Program-made: the position numbers and the translations under genes
The notes under the pieces: generated by a model
Database searches by the model: none
Told to the model about the DNA's origin: nothing
What the model saw: only the letters and a program-made list of their open reading frames with translations
Source: Streptomyces anulatus
Lineage (GTDB): Bacteria; Actinomycetota; Actinomycetes; Streptomycetales; Streptomycetaceae
Reading direction: 5' to 3'
Assembly (NCBI RefSeq): GCF_000721175.1
Contig: NZ_JOEZ01000020.1
Location: 1 to 64,000, forward strand
Length of the DNA: 64,000 nucleotides
Shown: positions 30,070 through 38,461 of the stretch, piece by piece
Position numbering within the stretch: position 1 is the stretch's first letter
How the letters are laid out: every line of letters begins with the position of its first letter

Positions 30070-32424
30070 CTAGAGGCGTCCGTCGCAGCGCTCAACGGGG
30101 CGGGGGAGCAGCGCGTCACGCCCCGGCCACCGGAACACCAGGCGGCAGTGCTCCTTGTCCAGGACCTCCCCGGCGGGCAGCAGATCGTCAGGCGTCCCGG
30201 CCGGGTAGACCGTCAAGGCGGGATCAGCGTGCTTGCTGTTGTCGTCGGCGCGCACATGGCGGTCCCAGGCCCGGACCGTGACCGCCAGCTGCTCGGCCAG
30301 TCGCGGGCCCTGCTCGCCGAACGCGCGGACCACCCACTCCCACTTCTTGTCCTCGCGGCGCTCGCCGTCCTGGATCTGGACATGGGTGAGGTAGGCGAGC
30401 GAAGCGCCGCCGACGATTGCGGGTACGTCACGGCCCTTCACGATGCCGGTCACGTCCTGGTCCGGGTCCCGGTGGGCGGCCAGTCGGCAGAAGCCGGGCA
30501 GCGTGGTGGCCGCGTACAGCTGCAGGGAGCCGAAGTAGGCTCCCGCCCCCATGGTCACACCGGTGGCGACCTCGTGCCGCGTCCCACGCAGCGCCTCCTC
30601 CAGGCCGTCGGTGTCAGCGGCGGTGCCGTGCTCGAAGCGAAGCGTCAGCCCGCCGTCGAGCAGGGAGACAACCGGAATGGTGCGGGCCTGCTGCCCCTGG
30701 TCGCGGACGAACCCGCAGTACGTGAAGTGCCGGGCCTCCAGCACTGGCCCGCGCCGCTCGAAGGCGATCGCCCGGGTGTAGCCGCCGATCTCCAGCGGCA
30801 GAACCAGGCGTCCGCCCTCGGCCAGCTGCTTCCACCAGGCCGGGGCGATGTCCCAGCAGTTGTAGGTGACCACGCTGGCGTCGAAGCCGCCGCGGGGCAC
30901 GAGGCGGGCGGGTGCGCCGAGGGCCGCGTCGGCTTCGACGACGGTGACGCGGCCGCTGCCGGCCTCAGCAAGGGCACGGCGGGTGCGGCGCACGACCCAT
31001 GGGTCGATGTCGGCGGTGATCACGAGTCCGTCAGGCGCGGTGACCTGGGCGATCAACTCGGCGTTGTAGCCGCCGGATCCCGCCTCGAACACGACCGCGC
31101 CCGGCGTCAGGCACAGAGCCTCGATCATGTCGGCCTGGAGCCACGCCGCGGACACCGAGCTGATCGGCGCTCCGGTCTCATCGCGCCGGGTGATCACGGC
31201 CCGGTCGCCGCCGTCGTACGCGTCTGCGAGGCTCGCCTCCGGGGCGAAGCGGTGACGCGGCACGGTTCGCAGCGCATCACGGACCGGCTCGGACGGGGCC
31301 CAGCCGCCGTCGATCACCTGCTTGGCCATCGCGCGGCGCAGCCGGGGCGCCGCGGCCGGCTCACCCGGTACGGTCGGCTGCTCGACGGCGAGCGGGTAGG
31401 AGACCACGGGCGGCAGGTCGGGGATCACTCCGGGCCACACGGCATCCAGAGACTGGGCGGCGGGGACGAACACTGCACCGATGCAGGCAAGGGCGTGCAG
31501 GTCGACGAACTCCCAGCGGGCGAACTTGTCCGGCTCCGGATTGGCGAGGGTGCCGGACCAGTTGGTGATGCGGACGACTGCCGTCAGCCGCGGGACGTCG
31601 CTGGCGGCGTCGGCGAGCATCGTCACCACATACGCGTTCTCGGCGTCGGCGGTGAGCCCAGTCTCCTCGGCGAGTTCGCGCACCGCGGCCGCCTCGAACG
31701 ACTCCGATCCGTCACTCTTCCCGCCCGGCAATTCCCACATTTCCCGGTGCGAGCGGCCGAGCAGGACTCGGCCGGCTTCGTCGGTGACGACCGCGAGGGC
31801 GCCCGTCACGGCCAGACCAGTGGGCGGTCGCTGCCGCTCCACCGCCCGGGTGCCGGTGTGGCAGGGGCCGCGCAGGACCAGGACGGCGAGCTGGTCCGCC
31901 TCCAACCGCTCGACCGTCTCCCACCCCTCGGTGAGCAGACCGATCTCGTCCTCATCGAGAGCGATCCTGCGGCGCTCCTCAGGCGTGTGCTCGACCACTG
32001 GGGTGATCACGACGAGGGCGCCGCCGGGCCGCAGCCGCTCACCGAGCGCGTGCACGGCACTCATCCGGTTGGCCAGGAAGGGATACATCAAGCGCAGCGT
32101 GACCAGGTCGTACCCGTCCTCGTGCAGCGGCTCCGGGTCGTCGCGTTCAAGGTCCAGACACAGCCAGCGCACCCCCTCGACCGCGGCGTGCTCCGCCCGG
32201 GCCCGCTCGAGGGCGCCTTCGGCGAAGTCCAGGGCGTCCACGGTGTAGCCGAGCGAGGCCAGGAACACCGCCAACTCGCCGGTGCCGCAGCCGGCATCGA
32301 GGGCCCGGCCGCCGGCAGGGGCGGGCGCGTGCTCGGCGAGCAGGGCCTTCTCCTTGTCCCCGAGCTGTCGGAAGCCGTTCCCATCGGCGTAGTGCTTGGA
32401 CCATTCGGTCCGCGTGTATCCCAC
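30070..32424 (-). CDS. Three-domain methyltransferase - Nudix - PCMT-like methyltransferase
   Basis: 784 residues. Residues about 1-200 form a class I methyltransferase (SAM motif LDAGCGTGELAVFLASLG). Residues about 205-335 form a Nudix hydrolase domain with an intact box (GGKSDGSESFEAAAVRE, then LAEETGL). Residues about 370-780 are a protein-isoaspartate-methyltransferase-like unit (VVFEAGSGGYNAELIAQV) of the kind annotated as 'methyltransferase, FxLD system'. GTG at 32424 has an AGGAGAGG site. It is the last gene of a seven-gene coupled operon starting at 38328. The fusion implies that methylation and removal of a nucleoside-diphosphate by-product or activated group occur in one pathway. 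Substrate unknown; no FxLD peptide or LanB gene is visible. Confidence 0.82.
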   Translation of the reverse strand: MGYTRTEWSKHYADGNGFRQLGDKEKALLAEHAPAPAGGRALDAGCGTGELAVFLASLGYTVDALDFAEGALERARAEHAAVEGVRWLCLDLERDDPEPLHEDGYDLVTLRLMYPFLANRMSAVHALGERLRPGGALVVITPVVEHTPEERRRIALDEDEIGLLTEGWETVERLEADQLAVLVLRGPCHTGTRAVERQRPPTGLAVTGALAVVTDEAGRVLLGRSHREMWELPGGKSDGSESFEAAAVRELAEETGLTADAENAYVVTMLADAASDVPRLTAVVRITNWSGTLANPEPDKFARWEFVDLHALACIGAVFVPAAQSLDAVWPGVIPDLPPVVSYPLAVEQPTVPGEPAAAPRLRRAMAKQVIDGGWAPSEPVRDALRTVPRHRFAPEASLADAYDGGDRAVITRRDETGAPISSVSAAWLQADMIEALCLTPGAVVFEAGSGGYNAELIAQVTAPDGLVITADIDPWVVRRTRRALAEAGSGRVTVVEADAALGAPARLVPRGGFDASVVTYNCWDIAPAWWKQLAEGGRLVLPLEIGGYTRAIAFERRGPVLEARHFTYCGFVRDQGQQARTIPVVSLLDGGLTLRFEHGTAADTDGLEEALRGTRHEVATGVTMGAGAYFGSLQLYAATTLPGFCRLAAHRDPDQDVTGIVKGRDVPAIVGGASLAYLTHVQIQDGERREDKKWEWVVRAFGEQGPRLAEQLAVTVRAWDRHVRADDNSKHADPALTVYPAGTPDDLLPAGEVLDKEHCRLVFRWPGRDALLPRPVERCDGRL

Positions 32425-32443
32425 AGATCCCTCTCCTGGTACG

Positions 32444-33118
32444 TCAACGGCGGGTAGTGCCGTGCTGCCGCGGCAGCACAAGGGGCCCGTACAGAGCGAA
32501 CGGCTGTTTAGTGGTGAATGCCCAATATCGGTCGCCGTAGGACCAATGCCAGTATTCCGTCGGGTAGTTGACCAGTCCGGCCGCGGACAGCGCGGCCTTG
32601 AGGGTGCCCCGGTTCGTACGGGCCTGGTCGCTGAGACCGACGGCGTCGGTGTAGCAGGCGCCCGCCGACTCCTCCGGCGACGCATTGACTCGGACACCCA
32701 TGTCCAGCTCGCGGCCCTGGTGGTCGACGAGCGTCACGTCGACGGCCGCACCGGCGGAGTGCGGCGCGATCTCCGGAGGCGACACGAAGCGGCTGGCGGC
32801 CTCCCGGATCGTGGCGGCCTGCCAGTCCGGATGGGTGCGGGCCAGCTCGTCGGAGTACTCCTCGAAGTACCGCCGCTGCAACGCCGGCGGCCGATACCCC
32901 TCGACAAAGAGCAGTTCCACCCCGGCGGGCAGCAGTGACTGGGCATGCAGCAGCCGGGTCAGCACCCCCTGTCGCACGTGGGCGAAGGCCCCGGCCGCGT
33001 CCTGCTTGCGGGCATCGACCTTCAGACCGTGCGCCCGCACGTCCACGAGCTCCTCGCCGCAGTCCGTGAAGGGGATCGCGGCGATCCTCCGGTCGGACAT
33101 CAGCACAATGCTGCTCAC
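32444..33118 (-). CDS. VanX-like D-Ala-D-Ala dipeptidase (M15D)
   Basis: 224 residues. The zinc-site motif PHSAGAAVDVTLVD (the SxHxxGxAxD pattern in altered form) and the C-terminal EYWHWSYGDRYW match VanX-type dipeptidases, which cleave D-Ala-D-Ala. The strict family motif has His where this protein has Ser or Ala around it (PHSAGAAVD), so metal binding should be checked. No vanH or vanA genes are close, so vancomycin resistance is not implied; it may trim a dipeptide-like intermediate or remodel the wall. GTG at 33118 overlaps the upstream stop (GTGA). Confidence 0.8.
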   Translation of the reverse strand: MSSIVLMSDRRIAAIPFTDCGEELVDVRAHGLKVDARKQDAAGAFAHVRQGVLTRLLHAQSLLPAGVELLFVEGYRPPALQRRYFEEYSDELARTHPDWQAATIREAASRFVSPPEIAPHSAGAAVDVTLVDHQGRELDMGVRVNASPEESAGACYTDAVGLSDQARTNRGTLKAALSAAGLVNYPTEYWHWSYGDRYWAFTTKQPFALYGPLVLPRQHGTTRR

Positions 33119-34191
33119 TTCGTCCCCCAGTCCCAGGCGTCGAAATAGGCGGCCACACCGGTGGGGCGGGCCTCGGCCACGGCGCTCAGCCGGGCGAAGT
33201 CGCGAGGCGGCATCAGCGCCTCCCACTCGGCCAGGGGAAGCACGCGCGCCTCGTCGTGCTCACGCGGATCCAGCGCGATGCCGCGGATCTGCTCCGACGT
33301 GAGGCGGCCGCCGTCGAAGACCAGGCCGAGCGTGCTGTAGGGCCACTCGGCACCAGGCAGCCCGTACACCGTCGCCAGCAGACGCGGCGGACCGGACACC
33401 GTCAGCCCGGTCTCCTCCCGGCACTCACGCACCGCCGTGCCAAAAGGCCTCTCCCCGGGATCCATCGTGCCGCCCACCAGCTGCCACGGGTGCACGGGCG
33501 AGTAGACGGAATGCAACTGCAGGGGCCGGTCGTCCTCGTCGGTGAAGTACAGGCACGCGAAACAGGTCGCCTTCAGCACCGTCTCGGCATAGACCTCGGG
33601 CGGCATCCACCCGGAACCCTCGCCACCCTCACCGCCCTCCGGCAGACCGCGGCCGACTGCCTGCTCGTCCTTGGCGGCCGGCGCTTCCAGGCGCGTCATC
33701 CGCATCAGCGCCACACTGCTGGCGAACCCCAGGTCGCGGTACAGCGGGGCGGCCTCCTCGCTGGCGTGGAGCTCGAACAGCGTGACGTGTTCGGCATGGA
33801 GCTGCTCGAGGAGCGCGGTCACCACCGCCCGGGCGTAGCCGCGGCGCCGGAAGCCCGGGCGTGTGGCGACGGCGTGCACGCGCGAGGCCAGCCCCTTGGG
33901 ATAGGCGGGCGCCGGGAGCACGGGATGGATCAGGCCGAGGGCGCAGGCGGCCATCGAACCATCCGGGGCGTCGATGACGAACGCCCGCGCGTCCCCGCCC
34001 GCGGTCAGCCGCGGCGCCAGCTGGGCCGTGCACCGCCGGATCCACTCCTCGCTCAATGGCTCGGACAGGATGTACTCGGAGCGCATCCGCACGATGCCCT
34101 CGGCATCGGCCGGCGCCGCCGCGCGGACCGGCGCCTGCTGCACGGCGCCCGGCACCCCGATGGTGAGTGCGGGCGAATTGTCGCGGCTCAT
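33115..34191 (-). CDS. GNAT acetyltransferase - Nudix hydrolase fusion
   Basis: 358 residues. Residues about 20-170 are a GNAT domain with the acetyl-CoA loop ATRPGFRRRGYARAVV. Residues about 195-345 are a Nudix domain with box GTMDPGERPFGTAVRE and CREETGL. GNAT domains acylate amines; Nudix domains cleave X-linked diphosphates. ATG at 34191 overlaps the upstream stop (ATGA) and its stop overlaps the dipeptidase start, so all three are co-translated. Joining of the two activities suggests sequential steps on one small molecule. Confidence 0.83.
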   Translation of the reverse strand: MSRDNSPALTIGVPGAVQQAPVRAAAPADAEGIVRMRSEYILSEPLSEEWIRRCTAQLAPRLTAGGDARAFVIDAPDGSMAACALGLIHPVLPAPAYPKGLASRVHAVATRPGFRRRGYARAVVTALLEQLHAEHVTLFELHASEEAAPLYRDLGFASSVALMRMTRLEAPAAKDEQAVGRGLPEGGEGGEGSGWMPPEVYAETVLKATCFACLYFTDEDDRPLQLHSVYSPVHPWQLVGGTMDPGERPFGTAVRECREETGLTVSGPPRLLATVYGLPGAEWPYSTLGLVFDGGRLTSEQIRGIALDPREHDEARVLPLAEWEALMPPRDFARLSAVAEARPTGVAAYFDAWDWGTK

Positions 34192-35633
34192 GAAGGTTCT
34201 CCCGCAGGCGAGTTGGCTTCGTGCTCGGCGCGCAGGCGGGCCAGCGTCCGGTGGCCCCGCTCGACCAGCTCCGGATCGCCGTGGGCGGCACCGAACTGGA
34301 TGCCGCTCACCGCATCGAGCGCCGTGTCGATGATCAGGCGGGCTTCCTCGGCAGCCGTCAGGGGCCTGCCGTACCCGGCCATGAACGCCTCATACAGGTC
34401 AGGCCGGTTGGCCCAGGCGTCGGACAGACGGACCAGGTCGCGCACCGCGGGACCCGGTTCGCTTCGCTCCAGATCGATCACGGCCACGCTGTCCTCGGAG
34501 TCCTCGGAGTCATGGGGGGTGTCGGCGTCGTCGTGCAGGATGTTGCGGAGCTGGAAGTCGCCGTGGGTCTCCACCCACTCCAGTGGCGCCAGGTCCTCGG
34601 CCTGGCGGACCAGCTCACGAACGAACTCCTCATCACCCGGGACGAGATGAGGGCGCGCCGCTTCCAGGTGCCGGTCGGCCTTGGCGACGGCCGGGCCGCT
34701 GCCTGCGGGAGCCGGCCGCGGAGGCGAGGCCTCATGGATACGGCGCGCCAGCACACCAATCTGGCGGAAGACCTCCCGCTCCCGAGCCGGGACGAGGATC
34801 CTGCCGTGCAGGGGCCGGCCGGGCAGCGCGGTGATCACGACGGCCCGCAGTTCCCCGTCGGCGGCCACCAGCCGGGGCGCGGCCGAACCCAGAGATCCGG
34901 CCCAGGTCCGCAGCGCCCGGACCTCCCGGTCATGGAACTTGTCGTTCTGATGGGCTTTCACGTACCAGGTGCCGCCGGCGGCACCCCGCACACGCCAGAC
35001 GCGGCTGTTCTCCCTTGTCCATGAGGTGTCGGTCCACTCACTGATCCGTCCCACCGCGCGCTGCGCGAAGGCCTCGAGCGCAGCATCGGGACGGGTGCCG
35101 CGGTCCGGGCCGGTCGCGTCCGGGACCAGGCGCAGACGGTCAGCGCCGGGGTCGTAGGCGATGGCGTCACCGGACATTTGGAAGTGCACGGCGATCCTGG
35201 CACCGGCCCGGTAGGCGTCCAGGCCGGCACGGCAGTACGCCACCATCCCGTGCGGCAGTGCGTCCAGCCGCGCCCACATCATCGCGTCGCACACGTCCTG
35301 CTCGGCGACGTGCGGCTCCCCGAGCCAGTTGCGGACTTCGAAGAAGTAGCCGGTACGCGAGGCGCCGCCTGGGCTGCGGTGGTGCACGACGACGGCTCCC
35401 CGTACGTTGGCCGGGGCGATGACGACGCCGGTCTCCTCCCGTGCCTCACGCACCAGAGCGTCGACGACGTCTTCGTGCGGGCCGTCCAGGTGCCCGGACG
35501 GCAGGTGCCACAGCCCGGCCGCATACACCTGCCCGGCCCGCCGCGACAGCAAGACCTCCAGCCCCTGTGCTGCCTCGCGCAGCAGCATCAGATGAACGTC
35601 CACCGGTTCGGTGTGCCGCTGCCCCGGGTTCAC
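34188..35633 (-). CDS. Nudix hydrolase - aminoglycoside phosphotransferase-like kinase fusion
   Basis: 481 residues. The N-terminal Nudix domain (about 10-155) has box GHLDGPHEDVVDALVRE and AREETGV. The C-terminal part (about 190-470) is an APH-fold kinase with the catalytic loop ETHGDFQLRNIL and the metal-binding VIDLERSEPGPAVRDL. Such kinases phosphorylate hydroxyl groups of antibiotics or metabolites. ATG at 35633 overlaps the methyltransferase stop. Pairing kinase and Nudix activities in one chain is odd and suggests a phosphorylated pathway intermediate or self-protection. Confidence 0.83.
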   Translation of the reverse strand: MNPGQRHTEPVDVHLMLLREAAQGLEVLLSRRAGQVYAAGLWHLPSGHLDGPHEDVVDALVREAREETGVVIAPANVRGAVVVHHRSPGGASRTGYFFEVRNWLGEPHVAEQDVCDAMMWARLDALPHGMVAYCRAGLDAYRAGARIAVHFQMSGDAIAYDPGADRLRLVPDATGPDRGTRPDAALEAFAQRAVGRISEWTDTSWTRENSRVWRVRGAAGGTWYVKAHQNDKFHDREVRALRTWAGSLGSAAPRLVAADGELRAVVITALPGRPLHGRILVPAREREVFRQIGVLARRIHEASPPRPAPAGSGPAVAKADRHLEAARPHLVPGDEEFVRELVRQAEDLAPLEWVETHGDFQLRNILHDDADTPHDSEDSEDSVAVIDLERSEPGPAVRDLVRLSDAWANRPDLYEAFMAGYGRPLTAAEEARLIIDTALDAVSGIQFGAAHGDPELVERGHRTLARLRAEHEANSPAGEPS

Positions 35634-36490
35634 CGCGCTCCTCCGCCGCGCCGGGCGAGGAGGACCGTGAAGACGGCGTGCTCCGTGAGGGACCCACCGC
35701 AGGCGTGGGAGTCGAGCAGCGTCCGGGCCTCGTCCTCGAAGGCGGCGTGCCGCTCACCGAAGAGCTCCGGGCTCGCGAAGGACGTGCTGCGCAGGTAGCC
35801 GATCACGTCCTTCGGCGCCCAGGCACGGTCCACGGAGTAGGGGTGCTCGGTGACGTCATTCCACGCCGATGCGGCGAGGTCCTCCTCGTACGAGCGGCCA
35901 GGCTCACGGTAGGCGGCATCGGTGCCGGCCCGGCGCTCGGCGCCCAGGTAGTGCTGGATGAGTTCGCGCAGAGCCCGGGTCCAGTCCGCCTCGTAGGTCC
36001 ACAGGCTGCCGTCTCCCATGATCGCGACGGCAGCGTCCGGTGCGGCCACCTGGTCCGCCATCGCCAGCACCGCTGGACGGTCCATCCAGTGGAACGCCCG
36101 GCAGCAGGTGATCAGGTCCGGGGCGTGCGCCTCGGCTCCGGGCAGCGGTGCGTACGCGTCGGCCGCGGCGTGGACGAGGCGGAGGGTGCAGCGGCCGAGA
36201 ACCGGCGCGAGAGCGTCCTGGGCCTGGTCCAGCATCTGCTGGCTGACGTCGACCGCCTCGATGTGCGCCAACCCGGGTGCGGCGGACAGGAGCGCTCGAG
36301 GCACCTGCCCGGTGCCTGTGCCCAGGTCCAGGAGGACCGGGTTCGGCCGGCCCTGCAGTACGCCGGCCAGCAGTTCGGCCGCGGCCGTTGGAACACCGGG
36401 CCGGTAGCGCTCGTAGTCGGTGGCCGCCGCCCCGAACAGGGCTGGCTGCTCCGGTGTACGGCCTGGAGAGGACGTGTGGGGACCGGTCAC
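35630..36490 (-). CDS. Class I SAM-dependent methyltransferase
   Basis: 286 residues with motif I VLLDLGTGTGQVPRALL, motif II region IEAVDVSQQMLDQA and the post-motif CCRAFHWMD seen in the TAM/UbiE-like methyltransferase group. Substrate unknown. GTG at 36490 overlaps the previous gene's stop (GTGA), and its own stop overlaps the next ATG, so it is tightly coupled within the Nudix operon. Confidence 0.82.
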   Translation of the reverse strand: MTGPHTSSPGRTPEQPALFGAAATDYERYRPGVPTAAAELLAGVLQGRPNPVLLDLGTGTGQVPRALLSAAPGLAHIEAVDVSQQMLDQAQDALAPVLGRCTLRLVHAAADAYAPLPGAEAHAPDLITCCRAFHWMDRPAVLAMADQVAAPDAAVAIMGDGSLWTYEADWTRALRELIQHYLGAERRAGTDAAYREPGRSYEEDLAASAWNDVTEHPYSVDRAWAPKDVIGYLRSTSFASPELFGERHAAFEDEARTLLDSHACGGSLTEHAVFTVLLARRGGGAR

Positions 36491-37767
36491 GAGGCAACTC
36501 CTTGAGCAGCTGGGCGGGGGACTGGCAGGTGCCAGGTCAAGCCGCCGCACGGCGACGTGACGCGCTGCCCGCCGTCCGGGGCGATGACGAGGCCGTAGCG
36601 GTCGGGCGAGCCTGCCGCCCGCCATCGAACGGCGAGGTCTTGGATTTCCTTCCAGATGTCGCGCGGCCCTTGGATGGTCACGTTCCACCGCGTCGCGCCG
36701 GTCGGCTCGACCCGCAGCCAGGATCCGCAGCCGGGCGCCCCGATCACCAGGTGGTCGGCGCCGAAGTCTCGTACCAGCCCGCCGAGTAGGTGGTCGGCCG
36801 CAAGCCACAGGCCCCGGTCGCTGTCGGCCGGCGGGCTCAGCTTGCTCCGCTGCGTCCAGGTGCCCGGCTCGGCGGCGATACGCTGCCGGAACTCCTCGCT
36901 GAGCCAGATCCTCTCCAGATCACGGCCGGCCTGGTGGGCAAACTCCACGGCCCGCAGCTCCCCTTGGATCTGCCCGTCGGCGGTGCGCTCGACGATCGCA
37001 AGGGCGGGCCACGACGGGGAGGCCGTGGTCACATGCGCAAGCAGCCGCCCCCCGGGCGCGAGCTGCGCGACCAGGGCGGGCGGTACGTGATCGACCGTGT
37101 ACGAGATGAGAATCCTGTCGAACCTCCGCCCTGGCACGCCCTGTTCACCAGCGCCACACACCACCTCGGGCCGGAAGCCGAGGTCGCCAAGCCTCAGCGT
37201 GGCCGCTTCGACGAGGTGCTGGTCCCGGTCGAGGGTGACCACTCCCTGGTCGCCGCACACCTGGCAGGCCACTGCGGCCGTCACCCCCGCGCCCGTGCCG
37301 ACGTCCAGCACCCGCTGACCGGGGCGCAGATCCAGTCCCTCCAAGAGCGTGGTGGTCAGGCTCATCAGCGTGGCCGCCGACGTGATCGACGCGCCCGACC
37401 GCGAGCCGCGTACTCGTTCCACCAGCCGTTCCCCGTTGTGCTGGACGAGCACGCTGGCCCCGCCGTACAGAATCCCGAGCAGCTCGGGCCGGTCTTGCGG
37501 CTCCGCCCAGTCCAACAGGTCCCAACGGCCCGGCCTTTCCTCCCGGGCGTTGCGACGCACGTAGGCCTGCGGCATCAGTCGCTCACGAGGAAGCACCAGC
37601 AGCGCATCGCGCACGGGCCCCGCGCCCAGCGCGCCTTCCGCTTCGAGCCGGGTGACCATCCTCGCCCGCGCGGCCGCTGTGTCCACGGCCGCGTCCCCAT
37701 CGGCTGGCCGCGCCTCCTGCCTTACGCCCGGGCCGGACTGTGCCGGGCTCGTGTCCAGGGTGCTCAC
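36487..37767 (-). CDS. Protein-L-isoaspartate methyltransferase-like protein
   Basis: 426 residues. A PCMT-type Rossmann domain is centred on QRVLDVGTGAGVTAAVACQV, preceded by SGASITSAATLMSLTTTLLE in the position of the PCMT substrate loop. A long C-terminal extension (about 240-426) has no family I recognise. Actinomycete relatives methylate peptides such as lanthipeptides or repair aspartate damage. It starts at ATG 37767, three bases after the preceding Nudix stop. Confidence 0.8.
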   Translation of the reverse strand: MSTLDTSPAQSGPGVRQEARPADGDAAVDTAAARARMVTRLEAEGALGAGPVRDALLVLPRERLMPQAYVRRNAREERPGRWDLLDWAEPQDRPELLGILYGGASVLVQHNGERLVERVRGSRSGASITSAATLMSLTTTLLEGLDLRPGQRVLDVGTGAGVTAAVACQVCGDQGVVTLDRDQHLVEAATLRLGDLGFRPEVVCGAGEQGVPGRRFDRILISYTVDHVPPALVAQLAPGGRLLAHVTTASPSWPALAIVERTADGQIQGELRAVEFAHQAGRDLERIWLSEEFRQRIAAEPGTWTQRSKLSPPADSDRGLWLAADHLLGGLVRDFGADHLVIGAPGCGSWLRVEPTGATRWNVTIQGPRDIWKEIQDLAVRWRAAGSPDRYGLVIAPDGGQRVTSPCGGLTWHLPVPRPAAQGVAS

Positions 37768-37770
37768 CGC

Positions 37771-38328
37771 CTACTCGCCCCATCCCGTCTCCGAGTACAG
37801 ACGCCCGGCGACAATCCCTTCGATCGCCACTCGGCTGTACGGCACCACGGCGGCGGGAAGATCCGTCGGGTCCCACCACCGCCACTCCACGCACCGGTCA
37901 GGCTCCAGGAGCCTCGGGGTGCCAGACCAGGAGTGGGCTCTGAACACGAGTCCGATGCGCGGCCGCGCAGTCGGCGAGTCGCTGTGGTGGATTACGTGTA
38001 CGAGCTCGACGCTGTCGGGATCGACGAGCAGACCCGCCTCTTCCTCCGCCTCTCTGACCAGGCATCTGATCGCGGCCTCTCGCTCACAGTGCCCGGCCAG
38101 GAAGTGCCACTCGTTCGCCCCGAACTTGGAGTCGGGGTGTCGCAGACCCAGCAGGATCTGTCCGTGCGAGTTCTGGAGGTAGAGGTGGACTCCGATGATG
38201 TGGAGTTCGGTCCCTTCGGGCGCCTCGTCACACGGCCGACCAGTGGCGGACGGAGCGTCGCGTTCCTGAGGATGCCCATCCGGCGCGGTGTCGACGACCG
38301 TCCGGACGTGGGTGCGGGTGGGCGGCAC
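37771..38328 (-). CDS. Nudix hydrolase
   Basis: 185 residues: a single Nudix domain with catalytic REAEEEAGL preceded by EREAAIRCLV. The leading Gly is one residue closer than in the canonical Gx5E spacing (AGHCEREAA), a minor variation. It is the first gene of the seven-gene operon; 133 bp separate its start (ATG 38328) from the stop of the ABC exporter gene, and a promoter probably lies there, though I see no clear -10/-35 pair. Confidence 0.82.
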   Translation of the reverse strand: MPPTRTHVRTVVDTAPDGHPQERDAPSATGRPCDEAPEGTELHIIGVHLYLQNSHGQILLGLRHPDSKFGANEWHFLAGHCEREAAIRCLVREAEEEAGLLVDPDSVELVHVIHHSDSPTARPRIGLVFRAHSWSGTPRLLEPDRCVEWRWWDPTDLPAAVVPYSRVAIEGIVAGRLYSETGWGE

Positions 38329-38461
38329 GCTGGTTCCTTACCTTCTCGGGGAGGCTGGGGGAGGCTTCTGTCCAGGTCGGCGGACCGTAGACACCTGGAC
38401 ACGGGTGAGACGGTCATCGGGCTCGTCAGCCGTCCGCCGGGGGGACGGGCAAAGGGTGGCG

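Noticed and set aside
32444..33118. Vancomycin resistance cluster
   Set aside because: Only a VanX-like dipeptidase is present; no vanH, vanA or vanRS genes are near.
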